Origin: Alkalibacter saccharofermentans DSM 14828 | GTDB lineage: Bacteria; Bacillota; Clostridia; Eubacteriales; Alkalibacteraceae | Direction of reading: 5' to 3' | DNA length: 20,242 bases | Assembly: GCF_900128885.1 (NCBI RefSeq) | Contig: NZ_FQTU01000021.1 | Location: 1-20,242, forward strand | Shown here: piece by piece, positions 17,101 to 20,242 of the stretch | How positions within the stretch are numbered: the first letter of the stretch is position 1 | Layout: the number at the start of each line of letters is the position of its first letter | The notes under the pieces: generated by a model | What the model saw: only the letters and a program-made list of their open reading frames with translations | The model's database searches: none | Told to the model about the DNA's origin: nothing | Position numbers and translations under genes: made by a program

Positions 17101-17381
17101 CAAATCTACAAATTGTACACATTGCAGAAGACGGAACCATTACAATTATTCCTAGTACAGTAAGTGGCAAGACCATATCATTTATCATCGACCACTTAAG
17201 CTATTATGGAATTATTGGGACCCCAGCTAAAGATCCTGTTCCAAAAGAGAAGGATTTGGTTGACATTCCCCGCACCGGAGAGGTCGACACCGGCAGATTC
17301 CTACTTTTGGGCTTACTATCCATCGCTTTGGGTGGTGCAGTACTGAAAAAGAAAGCATCTGAAAACCGCCGGAAGAGTTAA
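11148..17381 (+). CDS. Giant sortase-anchored surface adhesin with C-type-lectin-like domain
   Basis: The protein has 2077 residues from the ATG at 11148, which has AGGAGGCG 8 bases upstream and begins a typical signal peptide (MKKRIISIILVLSMITAMLP). An in-frame ATG at 11085 would put 21 polar residues before it and lies at the expected transcription start, so it is rejected. Domains in order: signal peptide (1-30); cadherin-like repeat (about 31-135); C-type-lectin-like domain (about 139-300) with E257-P-N and W280-N-D, the usual calcium/sugar-site motifs; Ig-like domain (about 320-420); a beta domain (about 425-500); two YDG-type repeats (about 505-683) and an MBG-type repeat (to about 770); a run of Ig-like repeats (about 775-1627); helical repeats (about 1628-1900); a beta domain; and IPRTG (2040-2044), a hydrophobic segment and a basic tail. 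It should be covalently attached to peptidoglycan by a sortase not in this window. Glycan binding is inferred from the lectin motifs. Confidence 0.93.
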   Translation: MKKRIISIILVLSMITAMLPVGGILTSASPANGLQTSGGTTSYNKNGEEVIIDSNLTIESISENISGANVMIRDVQDGDRLHFSNAYGITGTYSSVTGILSLSGTTTPANYQAALRSVAFSTTSNKENRTIDFVLGSSLYFEGHFYEYINHGSRITWTDAKNAAERRSFFGREGYLVTITNAEENEFVRSKTEALGWIGAQDINHPNGDWRWVTGPEGTEDNGKGLKFWSGYDNSANRGRLPNSAYNNSYSNWATGEPNNWNGIEDVAHIFGKGNNHGKWNDYAKDNTSVTSYIVEYGGMPNDIPISIQASKEIIITTIYTPSLSISITPTSAEHPADVTLTATLTGADRLSGKLIKFYNGDTLLGWANTDASGEATYTVNSPSAATYNYRAVFDKDENNESVSSSVSSFTVSKGTQSEVTFDDTNDIEKTYGDSSFTLPAVSGGSGTGNYNYRSSNSDTVTVSGNEVTITGAGEAIVYVKRLGDNNFNDSDEASVKIIVSQKPVTITGISASYKEYDGEDTATIINDSASISGVINGDAVSIDGSNATATFSNADAGTAKVVIFEGFALSGNHAGNYTLTAQPASTTANITPRKVTVSGITGLDKTYDGNKTATLDFTEIIFDRLLENDSLSITATGTYTSKNVQSDAIQIDLSGFQLSGTSVENYELATTGQQTTTSAKITPATITVTPESGQSKFYGQSDPPLTYSAKGAVGTETPAFTGNLARDPGESIANDYTIKLGTLKLDNNEPLIASNYQLEFDSQKDFEIKEYTTTAVATATPDGENDWFTTTPILSAPDGYHISISNTVTDNTWADTITLDDNDGIEKSATYYLRRNTGNDSEAISTSKTFNYKVDLTDPADLKATYGSSTLFKFLNTVTFGLFFNETTTVTLEATDATSGVNHFDVSFNGTPSKESIRVNKSGESFTFNIAPQFVGNFTVTATDMSGNVSDSISFEYMAVDNAAPTTPRVSATSNNGSHTTGTWSASDILATVSSSKADSGIAKYQYSNDNGVNWFDMNTTDKTDATYSTPYNAIEASLTVSDNQNETYQFRAISNSGLQSSVQDFAIKLDTMTPQISVVPYKSGDWTNENVTFTLGNDTAQLSGTSYQVSKGSNDYVDITTLGEAWDASSSTLTISTDTDTTYQFKAISGAGLSNESVVYDVKVDKTVPVISTPTGMPENWIREQQIMTFTVSENGSGIASVTVKNGETEITSIEGDTVNDITTYTFETTGNGNYTIDAVDNASNTAERKTISISKIDTDLPVIESVTGNATAWQNTDVTLTVTASDSGSGLAEAAYSFDGGATWQTEDTKVYNENQTIEAETIRIRDTAGNIQSYSSEIIITKIDKTNPEDPSIRLNGNDPDTGWYKEYPVIEITPADHIEGTSPETTYYKLWNTSAEVDNSEPNSGTKLIAQPTIDHDGVWKLKTWTSDEVGNTSTPVTITIQVDRRAPDGDIKINENSVKTFINTITFGLFFNKNVDITISASDSTSDVAKVEYYKSTDILDEQEVQDITSWVKYKYKITETAVDSARFIYYVRITDHANNVTYFASNGAIFDTIKPVIEGITTGAVYYVDQVVTVTDVNPDTVTLNGDAFKSGQKITGNIDKTYNFEATDKAGNRTTVTVTMKPIQNLAAAIDSLSVNNVVSSDKMAIEAVRSNVKSLLPTTDNGASQAQIDKLHSIIAKCNALLTKIQETGDKMSEVYTKTNGLTIDNVKSSDKGELESALSIVKNLLGTNNLTASEKLAMEQKKIDIENSLDRILEVENAVIKACDPVKDITEGNVRKIDKPALEQAMDDLQKILDKRTSNLTDAEIQEIKDQMNSITTIIKVLDEVAKVEVLIDNLPNSNAVSKADADAIFKAYDAYERLTGHQKELVNSTFKLKLDKVIEALKKELLYDAPTQTRVEGINGTVFDLRTKLVVRSVMDTLDLAIMQKFALSVEGVAEGQEIVDLYDIKLMLEGQSIQPEGMIKITLTLTDEQANFTNLQIVHIAEDGTITIIPSTVSGKTISFIIDHLSYYGIIGTPAKDPVPKEKDLVDIPRTGEVDTGRFLLLGLLSIALGGAVLKKKASENRRKS

Positions 17382-17416
17382 AAGTCAGACTTTGTCTGGA
17401 AAGATTGATCAATGAT

Positions 17417-17465
17417 AAAACCGCTTAAAGGTATCGCGATTTTACGATCCTGCCGGCGGTTTTTC
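17417..17465 (+). terminator. Terminator of the adhesin gene
   Basis: AAAACCGC (17417-17424) pairs with GCGGTTTT (17457-17464), with a smaller inner hairpin (ATCG/CGAT), followed by a T-rich tract. It lies 36 bases after the adhesin stop and separates it from the regulator gene. Confidence 0.7.
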
Positions 17466-17516
17466 TATTCGAAATTTTATCCGCGGGGAATCGCGTTTTT
17501 TCATTTCATTCGGTTA

Positions 17517-17545
17517 TTGATTATTATTAGACGAAAAGATATAAT
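17517..17545 (+). promoter_or_regulatory. Promoter of the LytTR regulator gene
   Basis: TTGATT (17517-17522) and TATAAT (17540-17545) with a 17-base spacer form a near-consensus SigA-type promoter. No CAATTA direct repeat is present here, so the regulator seems to be made constitutively. Confidence 0.75.
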
Positions 17546-17595
17546 TAGAAAAACGCAATGCCTACAGGATACTGGCTCGAAAGGAAGGTGATTTG

Positions 17596-18330
17596 GTGAT
17601 TAAAATTGCAATCTGTGACGACGAATTACATGAATGTGAGCGAGTGCATGACTTTCTTAATGCATACCTTCGGGAGAACCCTCGATATGAAACAACAATT
17701 GTGACCTTCTCGGCACCCTTAGAGCTCTTATCCCATGTGGCGGAGCGCGGAGGATTTGATCTCTATATCCTGGATGTCTATATGGCCGGAATGCTTGGTA
17801 CCAAAGCTGCACGGGAGCTTCGAAAGCTTGATGACAAAGGGGAAATCATTTTTCTTACAAGCTCCAGGGATCATGCCCTTGATGCCTTTGAAGTGGATGC
17901 TTCCCAATATCTGATTAAGCCTTACACGGAAAGCGCTTTTTATTCAGCGTTGGACAAGGTTCTAAGACGATTGAAGGTAGAACGGCGTCACATCATTACA
18001 CTGAAAACTTCTGGGGGGATTGTGCGACTTTATTCAAGAAATATTATATTTACTGAAACCGGACGAAATAATTATCAGGTTATCCATACGATTCAAGGGG
18101 AAAAAGTCGAGGTGAGGATGACCGCTTCTGAGCTTTTCGAAATGCTGGCTCAGACAAAAAATTTTGTGAGATGCGGTGTATCAATCAACTTGAATTTGAA
18201 GTATGTAAGGCAGGTCAAGAAGAAGGAAATTATCCTGGATTTCGGAGAACATTTGGCCTATCCCTATCGGTCCTATCCGATGCTTAAAGAGAAGTTTCTG
18301 CAATATCAAATGTCTTCCGGGGATGAATAG
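17596..18330 (+). CDS. LytTR-family response regulator (AgrA-like)
   Basis: The protein has 244 residues from the GTG at 17596. A TTG at 17593 is an alternative, but it lies too close to the GGAAGG ribosome binding site. The receiver domain (1-120) has the acidic pair D8-D9, phosphoacceptor D60 (YILDVYM), T88 and K108 (YLIKP). A LytTR DNA-binding domain follows (about 130-240: RRHIITLKTSGGIVRLYSRN, IIFTETGRNNY ... FVRCGVSINLNLKYV). Such regulators bind spaced direct repeats, and pairs with 21-base periodicity lie before the adhesin and before the kinase gene. The kinase follows after a 96-base gap that contains its own promoter. Control of the adhesin is inferred from the shared sites and adjacency. 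Confidence 0.93.
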   Translation: MIKIAICDDELHECERVHDFLNAYLRENPRYETTIVTFSAPLELLSHVAERGGFDLYILDVYMAGMLGTKAARELRKLDDKGEIIFLTSSRDHALDAFEVDASQYLIKPYTESAFYSALDKVLRRLKVERRHIITLKTSGGIVRLYSRNIIFTETGRNNYQVIHTIQGEKVEVRMTASELFEMLAQTKNFVRCGVSINLNLKYVRQVKKKEIILDFGEHLAYPYRSYPMLKEKFLQYQMSSGDE

Positions 18331-18333
18331 CTG

Positions 18334-18364
18334 CAATGTTCACTGAAATCATGGCAATTACCCC
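18334..18364 (+). promoter_or_regulatory. LytTR-type direct repeats before the sensor kinase gene
   Basis: CAATTACCCC (18355-18364) is identical to the first site before the adhesin, including the preceding ATGG of its second copy. Exactly 21 bases upstream lies a degenerate half-site, CAATGTTCAC (18334-18343). The promoter -10 begins 39 bases after the second half-site, against 38 at the adhesin promoter. Confidence 0.65.
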
Positions 18365-18390
18365 AAATGTAAGAGCAGGGATCTTTTTCG

Positions 18391-18399
18391 TGATAGAAT
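18391..18399 (+). promoter_or_regulatory. Extended -10 of the sensor kinase gene
   Basis: TGATAGAAT is an extended -10 of the same form as that before the adhesin. The -35 region (AAGAGC) does not match the consensus, again suggesting activation by the adjacent LytTR regulator. Confidence 0.55.
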
Positions 18400-18426
18400 A
18401 AAAACAAAAAAAGGAGGGAGATAAGA

Positions 18427-19728
18427 GTGTATTATATTCTGGTATTTCTGTCATTTTTGCAGTCTGTGATCGGGTTTACACTGTTGTCATCCTCCGTGAT
18501 GAAGTTTCGGGAACCTGTCAAAACGAGAATAGCAGCAGGGTTCATTGTCATGTTCTTTGGGATCAGCCTTCTTTCTTATACACTGTATAGGTGGGGTCCT
18601 GACTCGATAAATCGTGTTGCAATCCTTGTGATTCTGGCGATCCAGCTTTCATGGTATCTGATTTCCTCGAAGGATCGTTTTTTCGTATCCCTCTTTAGCT
18701 TTCTGACCTTTGTCAACATCTATGTATCCATCAGCTATATCAGTGATAATTTGTCTATGGATTTTGACGGAAGTGCTTTTGTCAGTGCCCGGATCCTTAT
18801 CCGCACGGTGATCTATCTGATCATTCTTCCTTTGCTGTTCAAATATATGCGTCCCCATTTTCGTATGCTTGTGGAGACCTTGGATAAAGAGTGGCGGGTG
18901 GCCGTGTTGGTTCCTTTCATGTTTTTAATTATGCAGATTACGGTGCTGTATTATCCGGAGCCTTATTGGTATTGGGAGAGCGGCGACTGGTCCAGATATA
19001 TTTCTGTGACGATGTACATGCTGTTTGGAGCTGTATACTACCTCTTGTTTTTTCAGGCGAATGCAATTGTGGAAAAATATAAACTGGAAAAGCGGCAGCT
19101 GCTGATGGCTCAGCAAGAGAAATTGTGGGAATCGGAGCTGATTCGTCAAAAAGCCACATCGGAGTTGGCATTTCAACAAAAACATGATCTGCGTCATCAT
19201 AATTCCGTTATTATGGGACTGCTTAAATGTGGTGATGTGGACAGCCTGAAGAACTATCTTACAAGTATCGATGCATTTTTGGAGTCCCATTTTTCCAATA
19301 TGTTTTGTTTAAATCCTATTGTAAACAGTATTATCAACCTCTATGCCGGGAGAGCGGAGGAGGAAAACATAAAAACCGAATTTGATGTAAGCGTGCCTGA
19401 TGGGATCGGAATTGATCACATCGATCTTACCTGTGTTCTTGGGAATACTTTGGAAAATGCCCTCGAGGGGTGCTTGCGTTTGCCGGAAGAAATTGAAAAG
19501 AAAATAAGCGTCACGATGAAATATGTGGACCATCGGTTACGGGTCCGGGTGGAGAACACCTGCCGAAGAGATATCCTCTTTGACGACGAGCTGCCGGTCA
19601 CACAAAAACCGGGGGGCGGAACGGGGACAAAAAGTATTCTCTACACTGCGGAAAGGTATGATGGCACGGCAGGCTTTTCCGTGATAGAGGGAAAGTTCAT
19701 CACCCAAATTGTACTCAATGCCCGCTGA
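18427..19728 (+). CDS. GHKL sensor histidine kinase (AgrC-like)
   Basis: The protein has 433 residues. The first ~215 form six or seven membrane segments, and a coiled coil (about 215-250) leads to the phosphoacceptor motif QKHDLRHH with H253. A GHKL-type ATPase domain follows with the N-box LGNTLENALEGC (N340, N344) and GGGTGTKS near the C-terminus. This is the kinase class that pairs with LytTR regulators and often senses peptides through its membrane part. No AgrB-type processing protein or peptide precursor is visible, so the signal is unknown. The GTG start has a strong AAAGGAGGGAG 6 bases upstream. The gene has its own promoter region with LytTR-type sites, so the circuit may be self-reinforcing. 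It ends at a strong terminator. Confidence 0.92.
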   Translation: MYYILVFLSFLQSVIGFTLLSSSVMKFREPVKTRIAAGFIVMFFGISLLSYTLYRWGPDSINRVAILVILAIQLSWYLISSKDRFFVSLFSFLTFVNIYVSISYISDNLSMDFDGSAFVSARILIRTVIYLIILPLLFKYMRPHFRMLVETLDKEWRVAVLVPFMFLIMQITVLYYPEPYWYWESGDWSRYISVTMYMLFGAVYYLLFFQANAIVEKYKLEKRQLLMAQQEKLWESELIRQKATSELAFQQKHDLRHHNSVIMGLLKCGDVDSLKNYLTSIDAFLESHFSNMFCLNPIVNSIINLYAGRAEEENIKTEFDVSVPDGIGIDHIDLTCVLGNTLENALEGCLRLPEEIEKKISVTMKYVDHRLRVRVENTCRRDILFDDELPVTQKPGGGTGTKSILYTAERYDGTAGFSVIEGKFITQIVLNAR

Positions 19729-19750
19729 ACCATTACTGTTAAATACAAGG

Positions 19751-19788
19751 AAAAACGACTGTCAGTCACCACTGACAGTCGCTTTTTT
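19751..19788 (+). terminator. Terminator of the sensor kinase gene
   Basis: CGACTGTCAGT and ACTGACAGTCG form a perfect 11-pair stem with a CACC loop, flanked by A5 on the left and T6 on the right. It closes the LytTR module. Confidence 0.92.
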
Positions 19789-19792
19789 AAGT

Positions 19793-20242
19793 CAACTCAC
19801 ATCTCAAACACACCCTTATCATCCCATTTACTAGCTTAAATTTCAATATATTATTTACCTCACTAAACTTCTCCTTGCATCCATGCTATAAATATGTAAT
19901 AATATTTTTAAGAACATATGTTCGTAACTTTCTCTTGAAAGGAGTGTTTTCTTTGCCACGCATAGCCCGTATCAAAGACCCGGAAACCATACACCATGTT
20001 ATGTGCCGCTCGATTAGTGAGCTTACCCTGTTTAAAAACTACAAGGACAAGGTGAAATACTTAGAGCTTCTGGCTCTTTACTGCGAGAAATTCCAGTGCA
20101 GCATACTTTCATACTGCCTTATGGATACCCATGTCCACATACAGCTAGACCCTAGGGGATCTGACATGTCCAAGTTCATGCACGGGGTCAATCTTTGCTA
20201 TGCCCAGTATTACAACAAAAAGTACAGAAGGCACGGTCATGT
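19793..20242 (+). mobile_element. RAYT/IS200-type element, copy D (left part, cut by the window end)
   Basis: It begins a few bases after the kinase terminator with CTCACATCTCAAACACACCC. It then shares the upstream sequence of copy B (CTATAAATATGTAATAA) up to the transposase ribosome binding site. This is the only copy with an unbroken transposase frame, so it is the candidate autonomous source of copies A, B and C. Its right end is outside the window. Confidence 0.75.
19953..20242 (+). CDS. Y1 transposase, REP-associated (RAYT) type, N-terminal part
   Basis: It is open for 96 codons to the window edge from a TTG start with AAAGGAG about 8 bases upstream. The same start and ribosome binding site are conserved in remnant copy B. 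The HUH motif is HVH at residues 60-62 within LMDTHVHIQLDP, which binds the metal ion in Y1 transposases. The following KFMHGVNLCYAQYYNKKY, RRHGHV is the usual helix and turn of the family. The catalytic tyrosine lies beyond the window. RAYTs cut and join single-stranded DNA at short palindromes, consistent with the hairpin ends of copies A-C. Confidence 0.9.
   Translation, partial: MPRIARIKDPETIHHVMCRSISELTLFKNYKDKVKYLELLALYCEKFQCSILSYCLMDTHVHIQLDPRGSDMSKFMHGVNLCYAQYYNKKYRRHGH

Noticed and set aside
17412..17591. 59-codon plus-strand frame between the adhesin and the LytTR regulator
   Set aside because: It runs through the adhesin terminator and the regulator promoter, is composed of Arg/Ile/Phe-rich sequence without family features, and is most likely a chance frame, although a GGAAAG lies upstream.
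1..20242. tRNA and rRNA genes
   Set aside because: I saw no cloverleaf-like or ribosomal RNA sequence in any intergenic stretch; the gaps longer than 300 bases (8359-8830 and 10587-11147) are accounted for by mobile element copies B and C and the adhesin control region.

Overview
The window looks like a chromosomal segment of a low- to mid-GC Gram-positive bacterium of the Firmicutes, most likely an anaerobic clostridial lineage. The evidence is strong AGGAGG-type ribosome binding sites, TTG/GTG starts, SigA-like and extended -10 promoters, a cre-like site, a sortase-anchored surface protein, LytTR and LnrJK-type two-component systems, and Y1 (RAYT-type) transposase repeats. The species cannot be named from the sequence alone.

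Layout, left to right. (1) 1-852, minus: the N-terminal part of a secreted repeat protein that runs off the left edge. (2) 1063-1512, plus: a universal stress protein ending at a strong shared terminator. (3) 1563-6650: a complete detoxification module resembling Bacillus LnrJK-LnrLMN. It has an ATPase and two permeases on the minus strand and a divergent histidine kinase/response regulator pair on the plus strand. The shared intergenic region carries TGTCA/TGACA dyads. (4) 6693-10890: an accessory patch. It holds a toxin-antitoxin pair (MqsR-like toxin, then an antitoxin with an MqsA-type N-terminus and a Panacea-type C-terminal domain), a SOUL heme-binding-like protein, a 51-codon remnant of a GntP permease, and a PdxA2-like dehydrogenase. 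Three non-autonomous copies of a RAYT-type element are scattered among them. (5) 11011-19788: a giant sortase-anchored adhesin with a C-type-lectin-like domain, a LytTR response regulator and a GHKL (AgrC-like) sensor kinase. (6) 19793 to the right edge: an apparently intact RAYT-type element whose transposase is cut by the window end.

The best candidate for a little-described system is the adhesin/LytTR module. Two upstream regions, one before the adhesin and one before the kinase, each carry a pair of half-sites spaced exactly 21 bp apart. Three of the four half-sites read CAATTAMCCC. Each pair is followed 38-39 bp later by an extended -10 (TGnTANAAT) with no recognisable -35. The regulator gene itself has a consensus-like constitutive promoter. 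This predicts that the regulator is made constitutively and, once phosphorylated, switches on both the adhesin and its own sensor kinase.

The toxin-antitoxin pair also has a readable control region: an 18-bp dyad beside a TTGACC-17-TATAAT promoter that would start transcription almost at the toxin ATG. The catabolic genes look decayed. The PdxA2-like gene has lost its operon partners, the permease survives only as an N-terminal stub, and a mobile-element end supplies the stop codon of the SOUL gene.
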